Assembly: GCA_015478945.1 (NCBI GenBank)
Contig: JABUQX010116820.1
Span: forward strand, 1-12,500
Length of the DNA stretch: 12,500 nucleotides
Source of the DNA: Trachelipus rathkii
Lineage: Eukaryota; Arthropoda; Malacostraca; Isopoda; Trachelipodidae
Direction: 5' to 3'
Of this stretch, positions 1 through 8,937 are shown one piece after another. The position numbers and the translations under genes are program-made. Below the pieces are notes generated by a model, which saw only the letters and a program-made list of their open reading frames with translations, did not search any database and was not told where the DNA came from. Position 1 is the first letter of the stretch, and each line of letters begins with the position of its first letter.

Positions 1-728
1 TTAGTACTTGATAATGCCGAAAATCAAACTAAAGCCTGATTTTCTAGTCTTGGATACTTGTCACAATATTATTCCGCCACCTGGTTACCTCTTTCTCCTC
101 ACCTCCATCTCGTACAACCCTCCTTTCCTAAATTTTGCTGTCAGACCCCTCTATCTTTTAATCTTTCATTCTTTCATTTCTTTTTAACAAAAATATTTTT
201 CTCCTTGGAAATCTAGTTTATAAAATTCCAAAATTATCTCATTCTAGCACTTTTCGATACACTTCCCTCTTCAATTAGCACTTTCTCTTGCTCTTCATAT
301 TTCCCTTCACAGTTCTTCTCGACCATTTCACATTTAAAACTGGTCAAGTTTTAGTTCCATCACCTCTATGTAATGATTTAGGCTATTTTAATTCAATATC
401 AAATTCCTCAATCATTCCAGAAAAATTTCTTCCTTTTCTTCTGTTTTCCTTCTAGAGAGCCTATGATACACCACATGGAGGACTGGGATTCTCAAAAATC
501 AATTCTCTTGGCTTACGCGGCCAACTACCGATCTTCATTCAAAATTTACTATTAAGCAGAACCTTTCACGTGCGCCACTCCTCACCTTACCATTCACTAT
601 TCAACGATAATGAACCTTTCAGAAACTGTTAAAAGTTTGCACTGTATGTCAATGTATTTCAAAAAATCCGAACTCATCATCAGAAAAACAAAAACACTCA
701 GACACGGAAATTTTCAGGTATAGATTGG
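1..728. other. AT-rich non-coding stretch, no gene seen
   Basis: The sequence is AT-rich and pyrimidine-rich on the plus strand, with no open frame of useful length and no recognisable domain. It could be intron or downstream flank of the minus-strand gene. I looked for the missing C-terminal exons of that gene here and did not find a convincing one. Confidence 0.5.
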
Positions 729-1400
729 ACTCCCAACTTTGGTTAAAAAATCCTCAATCCCCTCCAACTTTGGTTGAAAAATCTTCAACTACGTCCAACT
801 TTGATTGGAAACCTACTCGCCTCACAATATTTCATTGAAAAACTTTTATCTAACCCAACCATGGTTGAAAAATCTTGTATCTTGCCCAACTTCGGTTGAT
901 AAAAAATCTTGTATCTTGCCCAACTTTGGTTGAAAAATCTTGTATCTTGCCCAACTTTGGTTGAAAAATCTTGTATCTTGCCCAACTTTGGTTGAAAAAT
1001 CTTGTATCTTGCCCAACTTTGGTTGAAAAATCTTGTATCTTGCCCAACTTTGGTTGAAAAATCTTTTATCTTGCCCAACTTTGGTTGAAAAATCTTGTAT
1101 CTTGCCCAACTTTGGTTGAAAAATCTTGTATCTTGCCCAACTTTGGTTGAAAAATCTTGTATCTTGCCCAACTTTGGTTGAAAAATCTTATCTTGCCCAA
1201 CTTTGATTGAAAAATCTTGTATGTTGCCCAAATTAGTTAAAAAATCTTGTATCTTGCCCAACTTTGGTTGAAAAATCTTGTATCTGCACATTGAAAAAAT
1301 CTTGTATCTCGCTTAACTTTGATGTATCTTGAACAACTTTGAAAAATCTTGTATCTCGCCCAACTTTGATTGAAAAATCTTCTGTCACACCCAACTTTGG
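729..1400. repeat. 31-bp minisatellite array
   Basis: Tandem repeat with a period of 31 bp. The core of each unit on the plus strand reads CTTGCCCAACTTTGGTTGAA followed by an A-run and TCTTGTAT. About a dozen well-conserved units lie between roughly 866 and 1290. Degenerate units precede them (CCAACTTTGG-like starts at about 733, 764 and 795), and others follow to about 1400, some shortened or with indels. Because 31 is not a multiple of three, each minus-strand frame cycles through all three registers and yields the same 31-residue cycle (FNQSWARYKIF, QPKLGKIQDF, STKVGQDTRF). The unit has no stop in those frames, so long open frames appear without any coding function. Confidence 0.95.
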
Positions 1401-1622
1401 TTGAAAATTCCATCTCGCTCCACATTCTCATAACATCAATATTTTGCTTCTCCACTTTCTTCTGTTTCCTTTTGTTGAAAATTCCATCTCGCTCCACATT
1501 CTCATAACATCAATATTTTGCTTCTCCACTTTCTTCTGTTTCCTTTTGTTGAAAATTCCATCTCGCTCCACATTCTCATAACATCAATATTTTGCTTCTC
1601 CACTTTCTTCTGTTTCCTTATA
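1401..1622. repeat. three tandem copies of a 74-bp unit
   Basis: Units start at 1401, 1475 and 1549, each beginning TTGAAAATTCCATCTCGC. The first two are identical over all 74 bases, and the third is identical until its last few bases. The beginning of the unit resembles the 31-bp unit immediately upstream (TTGAAAAATCTTGTATCTTGCC), so the 74-bp unit seems to be a degenerate 31-bp monomer joined to flanking unique DNA and then amplified. The lack of divergence points to a recent duplication. Confidence 0.95.
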
Positions 1623-2030
1623 TTAAGTACTATTGAAACAGTCTCTTTTACATTTATAGTCAAATATAAAAACAATTAAAACTTCCTTCAAACTCTTCGC
1701 AGAGTTTAAAGACTGATTAATAAAATTTTCAAGGTCCTGGGGTAACAATTAATTAAATGCATAATACTCTTGGAACAGTAAATTACGCGTAACAGTAATA
1801 TAATTATTACGGAAGTTCAGATATTCCTTTATCTTTGCACCTCTTCCATATTTTAATATCTACTGCATTCATATATAAATGTTTAGAAACAGTTAAAGTT
1901 AGTTGCTTAAAATCGTGCTCTTCATCGGCAACCCCAATCTATCTGTTACTCTCAACACATTTAGTATATTATTAATATAATAATGAATAATCAGATAAAA
2001 ATAAATAATAATAGTCCATTACCGATTTGA
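1623..2030. other. AT-rich non-coding stretch, no gene seen
   Basis: AT-rich sequence with ATTAATATAATAATGAATAAT-like runs near 1965-2015. There is no open frame, repeat family or RNA gene that I can recognise. Confidence 0.5.
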
Positions 2031-2225
2031 GTTTCTTCCCTTTTCCTTCGGAAATTCTGAGAGAGGGGCGCTCCGGAAGACAACTGGTCATCTGGGAGCA
2101 TGGAATAATTCCTATCGGACTCCGCTATCGTCACAACCAACACCCTTTTGCCGCTATCTGCTTTAAAATAATAAATGAAATTAAATACATAATAATAATG
2201 TTAATAAAGAATAAGAATTTATGGA
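2031..2225 (+). repeat. possible short interspersed element with A/T-rich tail
   Basis: A block of balanced base composition (about 2035-2160) stands out from AT-rich surroundings. It is followed by an AATAATAAATG...ATAATAATAATG tail (about 2165-2215). A compact body with a simple-sequence tail is the layout of a SINE or a short retrocopy. I could not find RNA polymerase III A and B boxes with confidence, and no second copy is present in the window. The small open frame over it has no recognisable domain. Confidence 0.15.
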
Positions 2226-2229
2226 GCTC

Positions 2230-2550
2230 ACATAGGCACAGTGCCGGACCTAAACAGCGTGTCTACTAGCACACTAGGCATCAGGGGTTAGCGCGGCAAT
2301 GAACCATTGACACGACGAATTACAACAGTGGGCGGTGTATGCGCGCGGTTTGTGTGAAACTCTAGGATGGATTTTAGGGCTCTTACCGGGCTCGCATTTA
2401 AGAGAGCATGAAAGGAGGCTTTAGCGTGGAGGGGCGCGCTTTTTTTCGCTTAGGTTATACTTCCCTTCTACTTCTACTGCTCTATTTCCGGTGCCCCGTT
2501 CAGCGCATCCCCATCTCCAATCTAAGGGAGGAATAATATAAGACAGACGG
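2230..2550 (+). mobile_element. detached 3' end of the LINE family
   Basis: The sequence matches the 3' ends of the longer LINE copies in this window. Shared features are a T-run followed by CG-CTT (about 2442-2452), a pyrimidine stretch CTTCTACTTCTACTGCTCTA (about 2466-2485), TTTCCGGTG, GCGCATC and CCAATCTAAGGGAGGA close to the end. The same order occurs at about 10780-10890 in the same orientation and, as its reverse complement, at about 4180-4290. Only the 3' tail is present, as expected from a strongly 5'-truncated insertion. The upstream limit is uncertain. Confidence 0.55.
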
Positions 2551-2739
2551 GTTGAACAAAAAAAAAATTTCTGTAGCTAGCCTACTAATTAATTAACAAT
2601 GGTTAAAAATTGATGTAAAGTTTTTTAATCAGAAATTGATCAAAACAATATAAAATTCTTATGTATAATTCTATACAATGTATATCTCTTTATTATTTTA
2701 TTTAATTTAGTTATGTTTTTTTTACCTACACCAACTCAC

Positions 2740-3273
2740 CCCATCATTTGAAAAGATTCATCCTTTTTCGTTAAATTCCCTTTGTCGGTTGCCACTCCGA
2801 GGGCGTGTGGGCCGAACATCTTGTAAAGGTCCGATGGTGACTGTGGGGTAGCTCCTTCGCTCTCTAATTCCGGGGGAGCTATAACTCCTTCCCCTTCGAC
2901 TACTTCCACACATTCCTGAGAGGGACTTACTGGTTCATCTTTATTCCAGGAGGATGAAATAAGTTCTGTGGGGAGACTTTGCTGCCTACTCCTGTATTTC
3001 ATTCTAACTGGGGTCTCATGAGGGGCTTCCTCACTGTCCTCTTCTTCATCATCGTCATCGTGTTTAGGTTCTGCCAACTGGTCAGCCCATGACACCCTTC
3101 GTCGTAGTTTCTCCTTGGGACCAGAAGATCCACCTTCGGGACCTGAAGACCCCCCTTCGGGACCTGAAGATCCACCTTCATCTTCAGTTTCACTTTTTTC
3201 ACCTCCCTTTGTATCTGCTTCTACTGATGGTCGATCCTCGATATTTACTTTTTTTTCTTTATTTTCTTGTAAT
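2740..3273 (-). CDS. URI1: URI1-like gene, acidic C-terminal exon (intact)
   Basis: This is an internal exon of 534 bases, open throughout. It starts after the acceptor TTTCTTCCAG (AG at 3275-3274) and ends before the donor GTGAGT (2739-2734). Both boundaries fall in phase 2, so the exon is symmetric. In order it encodes a lysine-rich start (LQENKEKK), three GGSSGPE heptads, RRRVSWADQLAEP, an acidic run (DDDDEEED), PVRMKYRSRQQS and SPSDLYKMFGPHALG. URI proteins bind RPB5 and PP1 in the R2TP/prefoldin-like complex. Their C-terminal halves contain an acidic stretch, then a short basic/hydrophobic strand, then a TPADIYRAF-like motif, and the same order is seen here. RRVSW fits the PP1-docking RVxF/W consensus, and RSRQQS fits an AGC-kinase RxRxxS site. 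The name depends on this exon together with the upstream blocks. The TGA at 2738-2736 lies within the donor, so it is probably intronic. Confidence 0.72.
3117..3179 (-). repeat. three 21-bp in-frame repeats encoding EGGSSGP
   Basis: Three consecutive 21-bp units (3159-3179, 3138-3158, 3117-3137) lie inside the URI1-like exon. Each encodes E-G-G-S-S-G-P and differs from the others by a few synonymous bases. The unit length keeps the reading frame. The repeat makes a flexible glycine/serine linker just before the PP1-docking-like motif. Confidence 0.9.
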
Positions 3274-3275
3274 CT

Positions 3276-3750
3276 GGAAGAAAGAATAAGTTATTAATTG
3301 CAAGTGAACTTAAAAAGCCAAATAATTATTTTTATTTTTAATTAAGTTCGTGAGCAAATTAATTAACTACTTTAAGACTATTTATATAATAAATAATTAG
3401 CGAGAATGAATTAAATGAAAATGGATTTTAATATCAGATAAATAAGCAAGCAAGATAATTTTCAATATAGTCAAAATATCTAATCTGATCTTATCACAAC
3501 TAGACCTATTATGAAAAGAGGAACCAACCCACATGACATCAAAACTGACGATATTGAATCTCAACAGTTTAAACTACATTTCTATAAAAAGAAGGATTGG
3601 GGTAAATTCAAACCAATCTAATAATGCTATGGTAACTTATATGGAAGCGATGTTCCTATCTTGCAAAACTTATTATAACTGTGTCTACATTACCTACACT
3701 ACTTAACCAGACTTACCATGACTAAATTAACCTTGATAATTCATACTTAC
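3276..3750 (-). other. intron of the URI1-like gene
   Basis: Lies between the donor GTAAGT at 3750-3745 and the acceptor AG at 3275-3274. It is AT-rich and holds no second gene or repeat family that I recognise. Its two ends join exons whose phases agree: two bases left over upstream, one base supplied downstream. Confidence 0.6.
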
Positions 3751-3943
3751 TTCCAACTCATCGATTCAATCTCTCTCCTCTCCAAAGCATCCATCTTCTT
3801 CAAACAAGTTCTTCAAACGTTCTTGATCCTCTTCCACTGCGATAGAAGCAGGAGAATCTCCCGTCTGCTTCCTCCTTCCTCTTTATTGGAGTGCTTCACC
3901 ATACACGATAAATGATCGCTATCATTTGCAGCGACGATCTTTT
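3751..3943 (-). CDS. URI1: URI1-like gene, leucine/glutamate helix exon, two compensating frame shifts
   Basis: The exon starts after the acceptor GTTCCTCGCAG and ends before the donor GTAAGT. Its 193 bases split as 2 + 63 codons + 2, so its end phase fits the next exon exactly (AA + A gives K). Three protein pieces are visible: AANDSDHLSCMVKHSNKEE in the entry frame, DSPASIAVEEDQERLKNLFE in a shifted frame, and MDALERREIESMSW back in the first. The junction NLFEE-MDALERREIE aligns without gaps with the conserved URI helix around LWARLEELERQEELL. Read straight through, the entry frame has a TGA. The two shifts cancel each other, which fits either two indel errors or decay. The splice sites are strong, so I call it an exon with a damaged reading frame. 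Confidence 0.6.
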
Positions 3944-4164
3944 CTGCGAGGAACGATCACCATACATAATAAAATATAATAAAAAACTAAATTAATAATA
4001 TAATAATAGATAATAATATATAATAATATGCCACTAATTTCAGACACATGCAGATAGAAACATCATTCTAATGCATTAATCGTCAAATCAAAATCGTCAA
4101 ATTTTTTTCTTTTTTCTTACATTAGTACTATATTAATGCAAAAGGCTAATTTTGTAATATCATC
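3944..4164. other. intronic AT-rich stretch
   Basis: Intron sequence between the exon acceptor and the 3' end of the minus-strand LINE copy. It includes an A/T microsatellite-like run (about 3967-4028) rich in AATAAT. No gene seen. Confidence 0.5.
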
Positions 4165-5945
4165 GTCAACAGTCACCCCAGGCCCACCCCCCTTTAGATT
4201 GGGGGTTGTAGTGCGCTAAACACATACATTACACAATAGCATAGTTACAGTAAAAGACACCATACCCCAAGTCGAAAGAAACAGCCCCTCCCTCCCCCCG
4301 ACTAAATGGGAACCGTAGCAGCCAAAGTCTACCCTAGAACTATACACACCGCGACAGTACCCTCACTGTGGTATCTCGTTGCAGTGTCAGGTTCATCCCC
4401 TGGGTCAGCACACAACCCTCCCCCTTCACAAAACCCCGCCACTTCACTCCTATCTACCGCACCACTTCGTTCTCACTTGTATAACAGTCACATTCCTTTC
4501 CTTTAGACCCTCTTTACTTACTCAACCCCCATTTTTTCGTTAGGTTCCCAAACGGTTTTCCCACACACACCACACTCACCGCTACGCTGCACACCCGAGG
4601 GGCTCGCCCCCCAGGCGGGGCAACCCGGAGCGCGCATGACCCCACGGCCGCTCCGCAATTCGCGCCGGCGACCCAGCGCCCGCGCGATCCACCCCGGCCC
4701 TACGGCACGACAATAGCCCGATCTCCACCGACCGGCGCGCACCAGGCCTGAACCAATCTACTAAATCCATGCCTCTCCAAATGACTCAACCACATTAATT
4801 AAACCACTAATTAGCATACTCAATTTATTCTTTTGATTTCACACCACACCAACTCCGAATACGCCACATTCTCCATTTATCCCAATTCTTCTCATATTTA
4901 ACACCCTCTTTCAAAGATTATTTCATCTGAAAAATGAATACTTCTTCGACTCCTTAAATTTTATACCATAGTTCACTGCACCTAACATTCAATAGAGGTA
5001 CAACATACCCTCATGCAGAACCCCTAACTCACTAATGAGTCCCTTTGCAGTCACCAAAGATTTAATTGCATAAGCCACCATCCCATATATCACTCTACTT
5101 TATACTACGCTCAGCATCATCCATCTCTCATCTTCACTCCAACAGGTATGGCATAAATATTAAATTCACAGACACTCGTTTCCAGTGTGCCTAATATCCA
5201 AACATGGTTTCACAAACAAAACTTTGCCTCGCATTCACCAACATCACCCTTCCTCTCTATCTAATTAATTTCCATACGCTCCTGTCTATAAGACCTCTCT
5301 ACCAATTCTTCAGATTCACCACACAAAAAGTCAAATCATCTGCATCCATATAAGGAACACTCCACCATTTTCCATCATTCGCAGCCCTCCTCCTGCCCAC
5401 CACTACCCCTTAAATCTTTATCACCCCGATCCATATAAGAAATTGAAGACAGCCACAGACGACCAAAACCACATCCCCTGCCTCACTCCGCTGTTAATAT
5501 TAAGACCATTTTCTGTACAAAACGCCCTTCACATCCACCATCTACATGCTAAAATTTTAGTGCCATTCAGAAGCCCTACCACGCAACACCATATATTCAT
5601 TCTCAACACAGTTCCCTATTAATCCTGTCACCCACTTGTTGCCATCTGCAAAACAAGTAACAGGTTTTCTCTTCTTTTCGTTGCCTCAATTTAAAAATTT
5701 GATCTACACATCCTCTCCGCCATTTAAATCACCCTGTTCTCACCAATCAGTCCCCTCATTTACTAGATTACTTCAACCAAAAACGCAGCATCAATTTCCT
5801 TCCTACAAACACCCCAATAAGCTAACTCCCCTATAGTTTCAATTCTCCTTCTCACCTCGTTACCTTAAACAAGCATCACTATCACTGCGCCTCCTCAGCT
5901 CCTACACCCTCCACAAATGCGTCTGTTAACAAACTTTCATGTAAC
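4165..5945 (-). mobile_element. degenerate LINE copy, minus strand
   Basis: Read on the minus strand, this is a 5'-truncated, heavily mutated copy of the same LINE as the plus-strand copies. It opens near 5940 with a remnant of the AFxEG-PxxW reverse-transcriptase region. Next come CTGATTGGTGA and GATGTGTAGATCAAATTTTT (about 5700-5780), then a GAGGCAGGGGATGTG remnant of the RQGC motif (about 5485-5499). A GCAGATGATTTGACTTTT remnant of the ADD catalytic box follows (about 5331-5348). Near 4760-4800 a remnant of the C-terminal RWFGHxER box is visible, and the tail 4290-4180 carries the family's 3' end including CCAATCTAAAGG. Frame shifts and stops occur throughout, so it is dead. A GC-rich block interrupts it at about 4570-4745. 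Confidence 0.75.
4570..4745. other. GC-rich insert within the minus-strand LINE
   Basis: About 175 bases of very GC-rich DNA (for example GGGGCTCGCCCCCCAGGCGG and CGCCGGCGACCCAGCGCCCG) in an otherwise AT-rich window. The LINE copy is recognisable on both sides. The RWFGHxER remnant lies on the high-coordinate side. On the low side is TGGGAACC...GAAAAAATGGGGGTTGAGTAAGTAAAG, which matches the CTGGGAATCG...GAAAAAGTGGATTGAGTCAGTAAAAG segment of the plus-strand copy. The plus-strand copies have no such block there, so this is an insertion. Its origin is unknown, and no flanking duplication or terminal repeat is clear. Confidence 0.65.
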
Positions 5946-6239
5946 ATAATAGTTAAAAATATGGTAAGGGTTAAAACTATTCTCAATATCAATGATAAGT
6001 AAGGTATATCCTTGTAAATTTAGAGTTTTTAATAACTAAGGCTGAGAACTATATTTGAAAGATATAAAACCTTTAAAGTTAATGCCTGGTTTTCATCAAA
6101 ACTAGCATAATTATGCAAGTGAAGAAGCAATTTCTAATGTTTCTCTTATGCTAAACTAGATTCGTTTCTCAGAAAGAGAACAAATATGATGTGTTACTGG
6201 CATTATCAGATCATTTTGTTGTTTTGTGTAAGATTAAGT
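5946..6239. other. AT-rich spacer between oppositely oriented LINE copies
   Basis: Intron sequence with no open frame. It separates the minus-strand LINE copy from the plus-strand one, so the two 5' sides face each other across it. No repeat or RNA gene recognised. Confidence 0.5.
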
Positions 6240-8937
6240 TAGGGGGCTTGGGTGGGGTGGAAAGAGATAAAGAAGAAGTGTGGGAAGAATTAAGAGTGAA
6301 AAGTTAAGAGAACACATTTGCAAATAAATCAGTTAAACGTAATGGGAGATGAAACTGAACAAATTGGATGTAATGAAGGAACCTTCTGTTAAAAGTGCAA
6401 GAGGAGTATGTGGTTGTGCTAGCAGAGAGAAACAAGAAGTCAACAGTGAGCGGTGGAATAAAGAGGTGAGAAAAGTGTTGTTAAAAGTAAAGATATGTGG
6501 TTGAATGTGTTAAAGCCAATAATGAGTCAATGAGGAGGTATCAAAAAGAAAGGTGTTTGGAATTTATCAGAGAAAAAGGAAGACTATTAAGTTTGCATTA
6601 CATAGAAGGAAAATTAGGTAATGGACAGTTTGGAAGATGGATGAATGGGGATTTACAAGGTAATGTGAAGCTCTTCTGGAAGGAAGTGAAAGGTTAGGGA
6701 ATGAATGAGGAGTATGTGAATCTCCATATAATAATGAGTAGGGGAGATTATGAGTTTATATATAGCACACTGAAGAAATGATGTGTGAGAGAGTGTGGAG
6801 GAACACTGAAAATTTGCATAACATTGGCAAATGAAGAGGTAGATACAGAATGCGTGGGATTATGGTGCAAGTAAAGAAATAGGTATTATGGAGACGGTAG
6901 GAAATTAGTAAAGAGGAGATAATGGGTAGAGTGGAAAGCTTGAATGGATTTTAGTTGTAATGTAATAAAGCTTTTTACAGAGGGTATAGTTCTGAGGGAT
7001 TAATGGGGGAAGAGCAGTAATATTACTCCTTATACGAGAGTAAGGATAAGGGTAACTGCAGAGGAATTATAGGGGGAATTTAGGTTATACTAGTGTTGTA
7101 GTAAAGAGATATAGTTAGTGTTTTTTGGTCGAAAGAGTGTCGAGACAGAAAGACTGATTGGTGAAGAACAAAAGAGGAGTTTAGAAGTGGTAGAGGATGT
7201 GGATCAAATATCCTTACATTGAAACAAATGATTGAGAAATGAGAGAGAATAAATTGTATTTTGGTTTTATGTATGGAACAGGCGTATGATAGGATTAATA
7301 GAAGCTGCTATATGGCAGGCGTTAGTGATATGGTGTTGGTAGGTTTCTGAATGGAATCAAAGTATGTATGACGATAGAAGCGTGTGCAGAATAAATGAGT
7401 CAAAAGTGATTGGCTTATCATTACTGAAGTGGCGACTGCAGGGTTGTGAGAGTCAGGAGTCGAGTCGCGGAGTCGGTAGTTTTGAAGAGAGTGGAGTCGG
7501 AGTCGGAATTTTGAAAAGGGTGGAGTCGTTTGCAGAATGAAGAGGGTGTGAGTCGGAGTCGGTAATTTTCAAGAGTCGGTAATATTCAAAAGGGTGGAGT
7601 CGGAGTCGGCAATTTTTAAAAGGGTGGAGTCGGAGTTTGAGTCGGAGTAGTTTTCAAGAGGTCGGAGTCGGGAGTCGGTAATTTCTTGAAGAGGGTGGAG
7701 TCGGAGTCGGTAAATTTTTTGAACCGACCCACAACCTGGGAGTGAGTCAGGGATGTGTTAAGTCTCCTGTTATTCAATTTGTATATGGATGGGGTTAAGG
7801 AAGAATTAGAGGTGGGGTGGCAGAGAATGGTGTTAGAATGATAGAGAATGGAAGAAAGCGGAGGGTGTGCACGCTGATGATTTAGTTTGTGTGGCGAATC
7901 TTGAGAGAGTTTGAGAGAGGATTGGTAGAGATTTGGCAGGGTGGGTGTGTGTAAAGGAGGGGTTTTAAAGTAAACGTAGATAGAGTAAGGTTGTGGCTGT
8001 GAGTGAGACAAAATACCTATGCGGTGAAATTTGTTAGGACGGTGAGCAGTTGAACAAGTGTCTGAGTTTGGATATTTGTTTAGGATATATATTGGATGAC
8101 AAGGGAATGCAAATAGATGATGCAGAGTACAGGTAGAAGCCAGAACGCAGGCAGAAGGTGGGTGGTGCACTAAATCGTTGGTAGAGAGCGTAAAGGCAAA
8201 GGGACCAGGGTCTGAGGCTAGGGCCCATGAGGGCATGTTGTTACCAGTGTTAATCTATAGTAGTGGAACTATGGTGTGGGACAAGAGGTATAGATCTAAA
8301 AGGTGCATAATGTAAAATAGATGGACAACCTTGTGTAGTGAACTGATAAAATGAGAAATGAACGATTAGAGAGTTGTGTGGTGGTGAGAAGAAAGGGATA
8401 AATGAGAGAAATAAATGAAAGTACGCTGAGATGGTTTGGCCATATGGAAAGGATAGATGGTAGTCAGTTGGTTAAGCGGATGTATAGTGGTAGGTGTGCT
8501 GGGAATCGACCGGCTGGGACAGAAGAAAAAGTGGATTGAGTCAGTAAAAGGATGCCTGGAGGAGAGAAAAATGCGAGTTTGGCAGAGGCGAGAAGAAAGG
8601 TGCATAATAGGGATGATGAATTGCTGGGTTTTGTGAAGGGGGTATGGCTGTGGCCTACCTAAGTCATATGTGCAAGGATGAAACCCTGATTACTGACAAG
8701 AGATGTCATAGTGAGGCTCCCAGTCGCGGTCCCGTGAAGCTGTGTGTGGATTTTCTGACTGTGACGAGTTCCTCACTAAAAGGTATAGCGGGGCGGTAAG
8801 GCTGTGTATTTCTTTCGACTTGCGTCATATGCCCTTCTCCTATTACTTTTCTGTTTCCCGTGCATGTACATGCTATACCTCCTGTGCAATTCCAGCTCCA
8901 GGAAAGAGGTGGGAGATGAGCTGAGATATATATATTT
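6240..8937 (+). mobile_element. degenerate LINE copy A, plus strand
   Basis: This is the longest LINE copy. The 5' part (about 6480-6690) encodes ECVKANNESMRRYQKERC, which resembles the linker between endonuclease and reverse transcriptase. Then come FTEGIVLRDW (about 6972), GEEQ and VDQI (about 7162-7210), AYDRIN (about 7282), a damaged YGVG-LLNGI box (about 7330), SQGCV after an insertion (about 7748), HADDLVCV (7870-7893, the catalytic DD), and LRWFGHMERID (8426-8458). The tail then reads RRKVHNRDD...FVKGVWLWPT to about 8660 and a 3' untranslated part with CTGACTGTGACGAGTT (about 8755). Stops and shifts in every segment show it is inactive. The clade (Jockey/CR1-like or RTE-like) cannot be fixed from this copy. 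The start is approximate. Confidence 0.8.
7439..7738. mobile_element. hAT-like non-autonomous element rich in GAGTCGG
   Basis: A 300-base insertion splits the LINE reverse-transcriptase region between the YGVG box and SQGCV. Its ends are near-inverted: CAGGGTTGTG on the left and CACAACCTG on the right, whose complement is CAGGTTGTG. The complement of the right end then continues into GGGTCGG. Terminal CAGGG is typical of hAT elements, which make 8-bp target duplications. The eight flanking bases (GGCGACTG and GGAGTGAG) match only partly, as expected for an old insertion or a wrong boundary. The interior consists of irregular repeats of GAGTCGGAGTCGG separated by AATTTT-AAAAGGGTG stretches. 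It has no transposase, so it is MITE-like. Confidence 0.6.

Noticed and set aside
440..600. Possible C-terminal URI1 exon on the minus strand
   Set aside because: A few residues looked suggestive, but no splice pair or family motif could be supported.
785..1497. Several minus-strand open frames of 65 to 168 codons with FNQSWARYKIF-like repeats
   Set aside because: They are translations of the 31-bp minisatellite in different registers, and the frames exist only because the unit has no stops.
2027..2269. Plus-strand open frame of 80 codons
   Set aside because: No domain is recognisable, its second half is low-complexity Ile/Lys/Asn from AT-rich DNA, and it overlaps the start of the LINE tail.
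3089..3297. Two plus-strand open frames opposite the acidic exon
   Set aside because: They are antisense shadows of the minus-strand exon, which has splice sites and coherent motifs.
4570..4745. Possible rRNA fragment
   Set aside because: Composition is suggestive, but I could not match any conserved rRNA core segment, so I left it as unknown.
4518..4770. Minus-strand frames rich in Arg, Gly and Ala over the GC-rich block
   Set aside because: High GC content lowers stop frequency. The frames run from LINE remnant into insert and show no domain.
7439..7738. CRISPR-like array because of the repeated GAGTCGG
   Set aside because: Repeat spacing is irregular, the spacers are similar to each other, and the setting is an animal intron.
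7616..8236. Minus-strand open frame of 206 codons
   Set aside because: It is antisense to LINE copy A and the GAGTCGG element. Its Ser/Thr/Pro/His-rich composition is the complement of purine-rich LINE sequence.
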